Shown here piece by piece: positions 1 to 7,514 of a DNA stretch of 25,630 nt. The stretch covers positions 31,689 through 57,318 of the forward strand of contig DHEG01000011.1 of assembly GCA_002399765.1 (NCBI GenBank), given 5' to 3'. The position numbers were made by a program, and so were the translations under genes. Each line of letters starts with the position of its first letter. Within the stretch, counting starts at the first letter, position 1. The notes beneath the pieces were generated by a model. The model ran no database searches. It worked only from the letters and a program-made list of their open reading frames with translations, and was not told the DNA's origin. The DNA is from Caryophanales bacterium UBA4856. GTDB lineage: Bacteria; Bacillota_I; Bacilli_A; RFN20; CAG-288.

Positions 1-129
1 GATGTGGCTTCCGTAATCAGGGTCGCCGAGACCGGTTCCAAGAATTCCCCTTCGCTCTATTACGTCCTCAAGATCTTGGGCGACGAGGAGAGCAAGAGAA
101 GGGCCTTGGCGGCCCTAGAAGCCTTGTAG
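1..129 (+). CDS. C-terminal end of an unidentified protein (5' truncated)
   Basis: Frame 1 is open from the window edge and stops at TAG 127-129, giving the last 42 residues of a protein. The visible part is hydrophilic and probably helical, with a segment reading SPSLYYVLKILGDEE and a Lys/Arg/Ala-rich end. The next gene starts 3 nt after the stop with no clear Shine-Dalgarno of its own, so the two are probably co-transcribed and translationally coupled. In related Bacillota a second glycosyltransferase often precedes the GT4 enzyme, but this tail does not look like a GT4 end. I do not recognise the family. Confidence 0.6.
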   Translation, partial: DVASVIRVAETGSKNSPSLYYVLKILGDEESKRRALAALEAL

Positions 130-132
130 ATC

Positions 133-1317
133 ATGACGATAGGCCTCTTCTCGGATACTTATCCGCCTGACATCAATGGCGTCGCCACGGCTACTCACAC
201 CCTGGCCACGGAATTGAAAAAGCAAGGGAACACTGTCTATGTCATAACCACCAATTTCAAAGGCTCCAATAAGGTGGATGAGATCGACAATGTCATAAGG
301 ATTCCGGGGATAGCCATCAAGAAGTTCTATTCCTATCGCTTCTCGGGTTTCTTTTCCCGTCAGGCCTACGAGATCCTAAAGAAGATCCCCTTCGATGTGA
401 TACATGTCCAGACCGAGGCGGGTATCGGCTACTTTGGCCGTCTCTTTGCCAAGATGGAAGGCATACCTTTGGTCTATACCTACCATACCCTGTATGCCGA
501 CTTTACCTACCTGATAGCCAAGAAGAACAGGGGAGTCGATCTCATCCTTAAGAAATTTGTCTCGGCCTATTCCCATCGATGGGGCGACTCACCCGACGAA
601 TTCATAACCACCTCCGACAAGACCCGGGATGTCTTAAGGACTTATGGGGTCAAACGGTACATCAACGTCATACCCAACGGGGTCGATTTTTCCCTGTTCA
701 AAAGGACGGCGGAAAAGATGGAGAGAGCCAAGGCCCTTAGGCATGAACTGGGGCTGGATGGCAGGAAGGTGTTGCTGATTGTGGGAAGGCTCGGCCAGGA
801 GAAGGGCATGGACTATGTGGTGAGTTGCCTGGCTAGGTATTTGGCCAACGGCGGGGACCAGTCGGTCGAGCTCGTGATCGCCGGCGATGGTCCCTTCAAA
901 GAAGAACTGGAGAAGGTCATCGAGAAAGCCGGTGTCGCTGACTATGTGAAATTGGTTGGCAAAGTGGCTCATCAGGATATCTATGCGTATTACTTCATGG
1001 CCGACGTGCTCCTTTCGGGCTCCAAGTCCGAGACCCAGGGACTGACCGTCAACGAGGCCATGGCTTCACGGTGTTTGGTCCTGATTCGTCATGACTACAA
1101 CTTCGACATGATCGTCAAAGAAGGGGAGACGGGGTTCTTCTTCCGCAACAGCGATACCTTCGCCACCCAATTGACCAAGATCCTGACTCTCTCGGCAAAG
1201 GAAAGGGAAGCCATTAGGGATGAGGCCCAAAAGGCCAATGCCGATCTCTATTCGGTTGAAAAGTTTGGCAGGGAGGTGACCGATGTCTATAGGCGGGCTA
1301 TCAGGAAGTGCTGGTGA
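133..1317 (+). CDS. GT4-family glycosyltransferase, probably diacylglycerol glucosyltransferase type
   Basis: This 394-residue protein has the two-Rossmann GT-B layout of retaining GT4 enzymes. The N-terminal acceptor domain carries the glycine loop DINGVATA near residue 14 and a YTYHTLY segment. The donor domain carries IPNGVD at 180-185, the nucleotide-sugar-binding VGRLGQEKG at 217-225, IAGDGP, and the EX7E motif with E300 and E308. Length and motifs match the bacterial membrane-surface enzymes that add glucose from UDP-glucose to diacylglycerol (alMGS/LafA/CpoA group), which make glycolipids and lipoteichoic-acid anchors on the cytoplasmic face. The exact acceptor is inferred; a general GT4 role is the fallback. 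The gene lies 3 nt behind the upstream ORF and its end overlaps recX by 35 nt. Confidence 0.85.
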   Translation: MTIGLFSDTYPPDINGVATATHTLATELKKQGNTVYVITTNFKGSNKVDEIDNVIRIPGIAIKKFYSYRFSGFFSRQAYEILKKIPFDVIHVQTEAGIGYFGRLFAKMEGIPLVYTYHTLYADFTYLIAKKNRGVDLILKKFVSAYSHRWGDSPDEFITTSDKTRDVLRTYGVKRYINVIPNGVDFSLFKRTAEKMERAKALRHELGLDGRKVLLIVGRLGQEKGMDYVVSCLARYLANGGDQSVELVIAGDGPFKEELEKVIEKAGVADYVKLVGKVAHQDIYAYYFMADVLLSGSKSETQGLTVNEAMASRCLVLIRHDYNFDMIVKEGETGFFFRNSDTFATQLTKILTLSAKEREAIRDEAQKANADLYSVEKFGREVTDVYRRAIRKCW

Positions 1318-2134
1318 TTCCTTGCTTCAGGTCAAGGATACCCAATTCACCAAAAGAGGCAATGTGAAGATTACCTTTGAAGATGGGACGAAGGCCAAGA
1401 TATCGCAAGAGGCCTATCTTTCGTCATATATTTACCCAGGAAAGAAATTATCAAAGGCCGAGTGGAACAAGATCTTGGCCATCGATGGCCAAAGCAGTGC
1501 CCGTTCCTACGTCGAAGGCTTGATGAACAGGCGCATGTATGCTCCCCAAGAAGTATTGGACAAGCTCATGAAGGTCAAGAAGCTGGATTACAAGACCGCC
1601 GCGATATTGGTAGACAAAATGGAGAGGGAAGGGATAATAGACGAAAAGGGCTATGCGACCGAATTGGTCGACGAATTGAAAAACAAGGGCTATTCCCCCG
1701 AGGGAATCAGGCGGAAGCTCGAGGCGAAGGGGATAGGCAGCCAGATAGTGGCGGGTTTGGCTGGGAAAATAGATGCTGGCGACTACTCCTCGGCCATCCA
1801 GGCGCTGGCAAAGGTCATAAGGCTTCACCCTGACGATTCCTATAAAGTCCTGGAGCAGAAGATCTACAAGCAGCTGTTTGGGATGGGCTATGGCCCCAAC
1901 CGGATCGATGCCATCCTGGAGCAAGCCAAGCTCTCGTTCCCAGAGCTTACTTCCAGGGACCGGGAGGAAAAGGCCCTGCTGGCTATGGCCACCAAGGCCT
2001 ATGCCCGGCTGGACGTCATGAATGTCGATTCCGCCACGAAGACCGACAGACTGTACCGCTTCCTTTTGTCCAAAGGCTTCTCCAGCGGGGGCATAAACGA
2101 ATTGATAAGAAAGGATGAGTTTAAGTTTAAATAA
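1283..2134 (+). CDS. recX: Regulatory protein RecX (RecA modulator)
   Basis: The 283-residue product resembles the long RecX of Bacilli (about 260 residues in Bacillus subtilis): a short beta-rich N-terminus followed by repeated three-helix modules. One module reads VDELKNKGYSPEGIRRKLEAK and a later one FGMGYGPNRIDAILEQA. RecX binds RecA filaments in the cytoplasm and tunes recombination and the SOS response. The ATG at 1283 is preceded by a strong GGGAGGTG (1271-1278), which supports this start even though it places 35 nt inside the glycosyltransferase gene in another frame. The main alternative is TTG 1322, which has a poorer ribosome site. Pairing of recX with a glycolipid glycosyltransferase is organisational, with no obvious functional link. 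Confidence 0.85.
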   Translation: MSIGGLSGSAGDSLLQVKDTQFTKRGNVKITFEDGTKAKISQEAYLSSYIYPGKKLSKAEWNKILAIDGQSSARSYVEGLMNRRMYAPQEVLDKLMKVKKLDYKTAAILVDKMEREGIIDEKGYATELVDELKNKGYSPEGIRRKLEAKGIGSQIVAGLAGKIDAGDYSSAIQALAKVIRLHPDDSYKVLEQKIYKQLFGMGYGPNRIDAILEQAKLSFPELTSRDREEKALLAMATKAYARLDVMNVDSATKTDRLYRFLLSKGFSSGGINELIRKDEFKFK

Positions 2135-2167
2135 ACAACTTGGTTTCAATGCTATTAATATATCCTA

Positions 2168-2198
2168 TTGTTATCAATGCCTTTGGGGCCGTTATGCT
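2168..2198 (+). promoter_or_regulatory. Possible promoter ahead of yhaM
   Basis: The 150-nt gap 2135-2284 is clearly more AT-rich than its surroundings. TTGTTA (2168-2173) and TATGCT (2193-2198) resemble -35 and -10 boxes, but the 19-nt spacer is long. Another weak pair, TTGGTT at 2140 with TATCCT at 2161, is also possible. I see no terminator hairpin or riboswitch-like structure in the gap. Confidence 0.25.
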
Positions 2199-2284
2199 AA
2201 ACTTTGTAGGAAGGCAAAACCTTAGAGGTAATCTGACCAAAGGGCCCTTGAGCCCCAAGCCAGCTGATAAGGAGGGCTATCGCT

Positions 2285-3226
2285 TTGATTAAGGATCTGC
2301 TCAATATAGAAGGAAGCGTCGACGATAATTTCATGGTCAAGTCCGTGGAGAAGGGCGTGTCGACCTCGTCTAACAAGGAATATTTCAACATCGTCTTGCA
2401 AGATGTGACCGGGACCATCGATGCCCGCAAATGGGACGTGCTCCCTGGCGATGAGGAAATAATCGTGCCGGGGGCCATCATTGGCGTCCATGGCGCGGTC
2501 CTGAAGTACCGTAACAAACCCCAGGTGAAGATAAACACGGTCGAGAGGGTGAATCCCGATCTCGTCGATCGCTCCTTGTTTGTCGAGACCGCCCCCTTGC
2601 CCTTGAAGGACATAATCGCCCAGGTCAAGACCCTGGTCGATTCCATAAAGGACCCTGACATAAAGGCCGTATGCGAAGGGGTCATGAAGGACAACTGGGC
2701 CGCCTATACCCACTATCCTGCGGCCGTAACCGTCCACGAGGCCTACGAGACGGGCTTGATCTTCCATTGTCTGTATACATGCAAGGTCGCCTTGGCCGTG
2801 GCTGATCTATATCCAGAACTTTTCCATCGCGATTACATAATCTGCGGGACCCTGCTTCATGACATCGGTAAGGTCCAGGAATTGTCCGGCCCGGTCCAGA
2901 CCAAATACACCCGCATCGGCAAGCTCGAGAGCCACATCCAGATCGGTGCCATGATCATCAACGCCAAATGCCATGAACTGGGAATACCCCAGGAAAAGAC
3001 CGACCTCTTGACCCATATAATCCTCTCCCACCATGGTCAGCCTGAGTATGGGTCCCCGGTTGTACCCAAGACCGCGGATGCCGTCTTGGTCCACTTCGCC
3101 GACGATATGGATGCCAAGGCTAACATTCTCCAAAATGCCCTTAAGGGTGTGGCGCCAGGCGAGTTCACCACACGCATCCAGTGGCTGGATGGCATAGAGA
3201 TATACAAGCCGACTTTCGACAAGTGA
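2285..3226 (+). CDS. yhaM: 3'-5' exoribonuclease YhaM family (OB fold + HD domain)
   Basis: At 313 residues it is almost the same length as B. subtilis YhaM. Residues about 10-100 form an OB-fold nucleic-acid-binding domain (DVTGTIDARKWD, then GAVLKYRNKPQVKI). Residues about 150-300 form an HD metal-dependent domain with the H192-D193 pair in LLHDIGKVQ, ILSHHGQPEYG downstream, and a final Asp in HFADDMDAK. YhaM trims RNA, and possibly single-stranded DNA, from the 3' end in the cytoplasm. The start is TTG 2285, preceded by AAGGAGG at 2269-2275 with a 9-nt spacer; no in-frame ATG fits as well. A terminator follows directly, so this is the last gene of its unit. Confidence 0.92.
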   Translation: MIKDLLNIEGSVDDNFMVKSVEKGVSTSSNKEYFNIVLQDVTGTIDARKWDVLPGDEEIIVPGAIIGVHGAVLKYRNKPQVKINTVERVNPDLVDRSLFVETAPLPLKDIIAQVKTLVDSIKDPDIKAVCEGVMKDNWAAYTHYPAAVTVHEAYETGLIFHCLYTCKVALAVADLYPELFHRDYIICGTLLHDIGKVQELSGPVQTKYTRIGKLESHIQIGAMIINAKCHELGIPQEKTDLLTHIILSHHGQPEYGSPVVPKTADAVLVHFADDMDAKANILQNALKGVAPGEFTTRIQWLDGIEIYKPTFDK

Positions 3227-3231
3227 CGTTA

Positions 3232-3259
3232 AGACCCATCGGCAAATGGGTCTTTTTTT
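3232..3259 (+). terminator. Rho-independent terminator after yhaM
   Basis: AGACCCAT (3232-3239) pairs with ATGGGTCT (3246-3253) around a 6-nt loop. The last stem base runs into a T tract through 3259. It starts 5 nt after the yhaM stop codon. Confidence 0.9.
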
Positions 3260-3287
3260 GTGAAAAGCTTTTCCATTCGCTTAGAAT
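3258..3287 (+). promoter_or_regulatory. Promoter for the hemolysin III gene
   Basis: TTGTGA (3258-3263) and TAGAAT (3282-3287) are separated by 18 nt, a good vegetative sigma-factor arrangement. The -35 box overlaps the end of the preceding terminator's T tract. The gene starts 25 nt beyond the -10 box, behind GGAGGG (3300-3305). Confidence 0.6.
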
Positions 3288-3312
3288 AGTCCTTATGACG
3301 GAGGGCTAAAGC

Positions 3313-4362
3313 ATGGCAAGCGATGAACATCTGAAGGCCAACGATCCGCGCATCCCCCTGACCGGGATCACCCCCGAGGGCCATACGCCCTTGGTTCCCA
3401 AAGGCTCCAGTCAGGTACAGGCCGAGATGGAGGCTTTTGCCAAACAAGGTCGGATCCAGAAGCACAAGACCCTCAAGGAATACAAGAAGGCCATAAGCAA
3501 GGTCAAGGACGATGGTGCGGCGGTCGAATATCTCCAGGCCGAACGGGACAAGAAGCTTGCCGAGATGAAGCACGAATATCTCTTCGACCAGGCCAATGTC
3601 TATTCGGAGAATTCCGGGACTGGGACCTTGCCCAAGGACCTCTCCGACAAGGAGCTGAACCGGATCGTCGTCCGCGCCTACTTGCCCCAATATTCAAGAG
3701 GCGAGGAACTTTTGTCTTCGATCGGCCATATCGCCGGTGCCGGTCTCTCCCTGGTGATGCTTATCGTGGGCGTCGTGTTCGCATCCCTTTCGAAAGTGCC
3801 GGGGTCTTTCCCGATGGCCAATAGGTCCTTGGCCATAACTGGCATGGCCATCTTCGGCTTGGGAGCGGTAATCCTCTATACCATCTCCGCCACCTACCAT
3901 CTGCTTTACGTTAACCGGGGCAAGAGAGTCTTGAGGATTCTCGATCATAGTTCGATCTACGTCCTTATAGCCTCGTCCTATACCCCGATATGCCTGACCG
4001 ACTTCTTGACCATAAACGGCTTTCCTTGGGGCTATGTGATATTGGGCATCGAATGGGGATTGGGCATAACCTTGATAGTGTTCAACGCCCTGTGGCTCAA
4101 GAATCCCGTGGTCAAGGGCATTTCCATTGCCGGCTACATCGTATTGGGCTGGGGCATAATCTTTTTCGTCCCCCAGCTGATCGCCGGCCTTGGCACCATC
4201 GGCTTTGCCCTCCTTATGACCGGCGGAATCCTCTATACGCTGGGAGCCATACTCTTTGGGATGGGAGCCAAGATCCACTATGTCCATGGCGTGGCCCACA
4301 TCCTCTATGTGATTGCCACGATCCTCCACTTCCTTTCGTTCCTCCTCTACGTGATTCTTTAG
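3313..4362 (+). CDS. Hemolysin III / AdipoR-like seven-TM membrane protein with long N-terminal extension
   Basis: Residues about 137-349 are a seven-helix HlyIII (YqfA/PAQR, CREST) domain. It has the opening EELLSSIGHIAGAG, ATYHLLY with H196, LDHSSIYVLIASSYTP with H212, and HYVHGVAH with H325 and H329. The family's Zn-coordinating histidines correspond to the one after helix 2 and the HxxxH pair in helix 7. CREST proteins are thought to be membrane hydrolases; cytolysis is not established for most members. The first 135 residues are an extra hydrophilic, Lys/Glu-rich, probably helical region not present in the usual protein of about 210-220 residues. The start ATG has GGAGGG 7 nt upstream and a good promoter. 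The next gene follows after 15 nt, so they form an operon. Confidence 0.88.
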   Translation: MASDEHLKANDPRIPLTGITPEGHTPLVPKGSSQVQAEMEAFAKQGRIQKHKTLKEYKKAISKVKDDGAAVEYLQAERDKKLAEMKHEYLFDQANVYSENSGTGTLPKDLSDKELNRIVVRAYLPQYSRGEELLSSIGHIAGAGLSLVMLIVGVVFASLSKVPGSFPMANRSLAITGMAIFGLGAVILYTISATYHLLYVNRGKRVLRILDHSSIYVLIASSYTPICLTDFLTINGFPWGYVILGIEWGLGITLIVFNALWLKNPVVKGISIAGYIVLGWGIIFFVPQLIAGLGTIGFALLMTGGILYTLGAILFGMGAKIHYVHGVAHILYVIATILHFLSFLLYVIL

Positions 4363-4377
4363 GGAAAGGAAACGTGG

Positions 4378-5667
4378 ATGAGCGCTAACTATACCGGTGC
4401 CTTGAGGCTTAGGGTCCAGCGTTCCGTTTCGGCCATCGCCATCGGGGCGTTGATGATCGCCTTGGCCATCTGCCTCGAATATGCCGCCAAGGTCATACCG
4501 GGTCTGGAAATGCCAAACGGCGGCACTTTCTCCCTGACCTGCCTGCCCTTGGTCTTGGCCAGTCTGGCCATCGGTCCCCTTTGGGGTAGCTTGGCCGGTT
4601 TCATCTATGGCCTATTGGATTTCTTCATCGATGGTTACGGTCTCCATTGGGGTTCCCTGTTCCTCGATTACCTTCTGGCCTTCTCCTTCATGGGCCTGGC
4701 CGGTCTCTTCTCCAAGAAGTTCGTCAAAGGCGATTGGTGGGTCTTCTATCCGGCCATGACCGTAGCGATGGTGTTTCGCTACCTGAGTTCCTCGTTCTCG
4801 GGAGTCCTCTTCTTTGCGGATTATGCCGGTTCCATGAACCCCTGGTTCTACTCCTTCCTCTTCTACAACGCCCCCTATATGGGTGTCAGCCTGCTTTTGG
4901 ACCTGCTGATAGGTTCTTATCTGATCTTCCCCCTATCCGGGGTAGTCAAACAATATAGTTACCTTCTCTTGCCAAAAGGCGATGAAAGAAACGACAATAA
5001 TAAGATAGATGCGGCAAAGGTTCCCCCGGTGGGAACCCAACCGGTTAGGAAAGCGGAGGATAACGGTATGGCGGTTGAAGCAAAAGAAGAGGCGGGTGTG
5101 ACTTTCAAGGAAGCTCTGTTGGGTTTGGCCGATCCCTCGACAAGCTGCGAGACAGCCGGAAAGGATCTGGATGTCATAAGGCAGGAAAGCGACAATGGCA
5201 ATGCGCGGGCCAGCGTCCTTTTGGGCATCCTCTATGAGGAAGGGCTCTTTGCCGAATACGACTTGGACAAGGCCGAGCAGTATTACCAGAAGGCCTATGA
5301 CCAAGGCGGCGTCAACGGACAGTTCCGCTTGGGTGCCCTCTATCTGGGCGACAATGCCAAACACGACGTCGGCAATGGCCTGGCCTTGGTGAGGGAGGCC
5401 GCATCCAAAGGCCTTCCCGAGGCTTTGGCGGTCTTGGGTCAGGCCTATGAGAAAGGCGTAGGGGTCGACAAGGACCTTGGCAAGGCCGAGGAGTTCTATG
5501 TCGATGCCGCCCATCGGGGCTTGGGCTATGGCTATTACCTGCTGGGGTCCCTTAAGTCCGACCAAGGCGATTTTGCCGAGGCCAAAGAGGATTACGATTT
5601 GGCCGTCAAGCTCGGCTACGATGCGACTTCCAAGAAGCAGGATTTCCTTTCCCTGCTTGGACGGTAG
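4378..5667 (+). CDS. ECF transporter S component (ThiT-like) fused to C-terminal Sel1-like repeats
   Basis: Residues 1-195 contain about six membrane helices and match the substrate-binding S component of energy-coupling-factor vitamin transporters. The closest resemblance is to the ThiT (thiamine) type, as in FIYGLLDFF and FLDYLLAFSFMGLAGLF. A charged linker (about 200-260) leads to three to four Sel1-like TPR repeats (about 272-425), for example ASVLLGILYEEG, KAEQYYQKAYDQG, VLGQAYEKGVGV and KAEEFYVDAA. ThiT alone is about 190 residues, so the repeats are an added cytoplasmic module, probably for protein binding. No ECF ATPase or T subunit lies in the window, so it would use a shared module. 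The start ATG follows a GGAAAGGAAA sequence. No thiamine riboswitch fits in the 15-nt gap. Thiamine specificity is an inference; another ECF vitamin substrate is possible. Confidence 0.8.
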   Translation: MSANYTGALRLRVQRSVSAIAIGALMIALAICLEYAAKVIPGLEMPNGGTFSLTCLPLVLASLAIGPLWGSLAGFIYGLLDFFIDGYGLHWGSLFLDYLLAFSFMGLAGLFSKKFVKGDWWVFYPAMTVAMVFRYLSSSFSGVLFFADYAGSMNPWFYSFLFYNAPYMGVSLLLDLLIGSYLIFPLSGVVKQYSYLLLPKGDERNDNNKIDAAKVPPVGTQPVRKAEDNGMAVEAKEEAGVTFKEALLGLADPSTSCETAGKDLDVIRQESDNGNARASVLLGILYEEGLFAEYDLDKAEQYYQKAYDQGGVNGQFRLGALYLGDNAKHDVGNGLALVREAASKGLPEALAVLGQAYEKGVGVDKDLGKAEEFYVDAAHRGLGYGYYLLGSLKSDQGDFAEAKEDYDLAVKLGYDATSKKQDFLSLLGR

Positions 5668-5675
5668 TCTTATCT

Positions 5676-5704
5676 TTGTAATGCAAGACGGACCGTAGTA
5701 TCTT
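5676..5704 (+). promoter_or_regulatory. Possible promoter ahead of the two-TM protein gene
   Basis: TTGTAA (5676-5681) and TATCTT (5699-5704) are spaced by 17 nt. Each box matches the consensus at four of six positions. A short T run follows, and a weak 5-bp repeat (ACGGT/ACCGT) flanks the -35 region, so a weak terminator could also be read here. Confidence 0.35.
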
Positions 5705-5744
5705 TTTTCCGGCTTTGAAGTTGCTGACCCAGGGAGGCCAAAAA

Positions 5745-7022
5745 ATGGCGGAAGATAACAAGAAAGAAGAAGGCGTCGAGGCTGAGAAAAAGGACCAGGC
5801 CGTCCCCACAGCCACAGAAACCGAAAGCAAGCCCGGCGGGGCAGTGGCCCCGGCCGGTCCCGTCGCGGATGGGGAATATAACCCCAAGGCGGTCAAGACC
5901 GCCCAGGCCATCTTCGTCCCGGTCACTGCCAGCTACAAGGAGAAGGGCAGCTTCCATGATTACGTGGATGCCATAAGGCTCGACTTCAAGAAGGACTATG
6001 GCAAGACCAAGATCGTCAACTGGTCGGTTTTGGCCATCGTCCTCCTGCTTTCGGTCGGAACCGTGGTAGCGGCCTTTCTCAGCAGTTCGGACAGCGGCAA
6101 TACCTGGGGCAACTACGTTATCTGGCCCCTGTTTGCCTTGGCCATCGTCGGTTTCGTCGTCTACCTAATAATCAGCTCTTCCCTTAAGAAGAAGAACTAC
6201 AAGAGCATCGCCGTCTACCTTGACAGATGGGCCGAGAGCCAGGCGGCCGTCGCCTATCTTGATGAGGATGGGATAACCTCTGCCCAATACAGCTGCGATG
6301 GCAAAGTACGCGACATCGACGTGATCAATACCCATTACTGGGCACGCATAAACGCCATCGATTCCCGCAACCGGGTCGTCACCAAGTTCCTCGGCAGGGA
6401 GCTTACCGATACCGAGATCTCCGTATCGGTGCCTCCCTATTCCGAATTCGTCAAGGATCTGGCCGATGTCAAGGTGGTGGAGGAACCTCAGGAAAAGGCT
6501 GAACCCGCGGCTTTAGAAGCCGCGGAGCCGGTCAAGGAGGAAACCAAGAAGGCCAAGGCCAAACCCAAGGCCATAAGGGCTCAGGATGTCGGAGCCTTCG
6601 GCAAGATCTTGACCTATGACTTGAAGGCCTCGGAAGGAAACGTCCTGATAGTCGTTAGGAAGGTCAGCGATTCCTATCTTCCGACCCATGTGAAGGCTTT
6701 GGTCAGCTTGCCCGCTTTGGCCAGGGAATTGGGTCCGGATTTCGTGGTCTACGCCTCGTCTTTGGAATTTGCCGAGGCGGTTCTCTCCGCTAAGGGCGTC
6801 AAGGAAGAACTCCAGGGCCTGGTGGACAACACGGTCCTGTTCGACTGGTTCTTCGCCTTCAACAGCCATGGCTCCTATTTTGTCTTCAATTATTCTGACG
6901 ATATAATGGTTCTCCCCGTCTATGTGACTCCCGCATCCGACAAGCTGATGGAATACGCCACCGATGTCAAGCATGCCCTGGCCGTATTCAAGTCCCTGGC
7001 GGACAACAAGATCGGAGCCTAG
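5745..7022 (+). CDS. Unknown membrane protein: acidic N-terminus, two TM helices, cytoplasmic domain
   Basis: I do not recognise this 425-residue protein. The start is taken as ATG 5745, which has GGGAGG 7 nt upstream; an upstream in-frame TTG (5715) has no ribosome site. Residues about 1-45 are Lys/Glu-rich and low complexity. Two hydrophobic helices lie near 97-119 and 128-150, separated by a short Ser/Gly/Asp loop. A mixed soluble domain (about 160-250, with motifs DRWAESQAAVAYLDEDG and THYWARIN) is followed by an Ala/Glu/Lys linker (about 250-285). A second globular C-terminal domain (about 290-425) follows. With both helices close together, most of the chain probably faces the cytoplasm. 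It stops at tandem in-frame TAG codons (7020-7025). It lies between the ECF fusion and the t6A genes. Confidence 0.75.
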   Translation: MAEDNKKEEGVEAEKKDQAVPTATETESKPGGAVAPAGPVADGEYNPKAVKTAQAIFVPVTASYKEKGSFHDYVDAIRLDFKKDYGKTKIVNWSVLAIVLLLSVGTVVAAFLSSSDSGNTWGNYVIWPLFALAIVGFVVYLIISSSLKKKNYKSIAVYLDRWAESQAAVAYLDEDGITSAQYSCDGKVRDIDVINTHYWARINAIDSRNRVVTKFLGRELTDTEISVSVPPYSEFVKDLADVKVVEEPQEKAEPAALEAAEPVKEETKKAKAKPKAIRAQDVGAFGKILTYDLKASEGNVLIVVRKVSDSYLPTHVKALVSLPALARELGPDFVVYASSLEFAEAVLSAKGVKEELQGLVDNTVLFDWFFAFNSHGSYFVFNYSDDIMVLPVYVTPASDKLMEYATDVKHALAVFKSLADNKIGA

Positions 7023-7058
7023 TAGGTGTCTTAGGAAAAGAAGGTTTCACAACTAGAT

Positions 7059-7514
7059 ATGCGCGTTTTCAAAGATCCTTTCGGCAAGCACGTTTTGGCA
7101 ACGGCTGCCGATACCAAGGGACTCGGCTACAGTTTGGGAAAGACCCTTAAGGGTGGTGAGGTCATCCTGGCCCATGCCCCGATGGGAGTGGGCAAGACCT
7201 GCCTGGCCCAGGGCATCGCCAAAGGCTTGGGCGTCGATAGGGTGGTAAACTCCCCCACCTTCAACATGATCAAGGTCTATAGGGGCAAGCCTTTGACCTT
7301 CTATCATGTCGATGCCTACCGTCTGGAAGATGCCAAGGAGAACAGGGATATCGGCCTTTGGGATCTGCTTAACGATCCCGCGGGTGTCGTCTATGTCGAG
7401 TGGCCCGAATACATAGTCAAGCAGCTGGAAGGCGTCAGGAACGTGATCTTGGTCGACCTTAAGTTGAGGGCCGACGGCAAGAGGGAGGCGGTCATAAAGC
7501 ATGGGAAGCTCTGA
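7059..7514 (+). CDS. tsaE: tRNA t6A biosynthesis ATPase TsaE
   Basis: The 151-residue product matches TsaE, the small P-loop ATPase that works with TsaB and TsaD to put N6-threonylcarbamoyl on A37 of ANN-decoding tRNAs. Visible motifs are the Walker A HAPMGVGKT (residues 39-47; K46, T47), SPTFNMIKVY, the conserved YHVDAYRLED, and a late EWPEYI with the family's Glu-Trp. In the usual GDLGAGKT loop the first Gly is Ala here and Asp is Pro. The GKT core is intact, so ATP binding is expected. The nearest ribosome-like site, AAGAAGG (7038-7044), is 14 nt from the ATG, longer than usual. The gene overlaps tsaB by 14 nt. Confidence 0.92.
   Translation: MRVFKDPFGKHVLATAADTKGLGYSLGKTLKGGEVILAHAPMGVGKTCLAQGIAKGLGVDRVVNSPTFNMIKVYRGKPLTFYHVDAYRLEDAKENRDIGLWDLLNDPAGVVYVEWPEYIVKQLEGVRNVILVDLKLRADGKREAVIKHGKL

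Noticed and set aside
4363..4377. Thiamine-pyrophosphate riboswitch ahead of the ThiT-like gene
   Set aside because: Only 15 nt separate it from the upstream gene, and no THI-box pattern is visible there or in the promoter region at 3227-3312.
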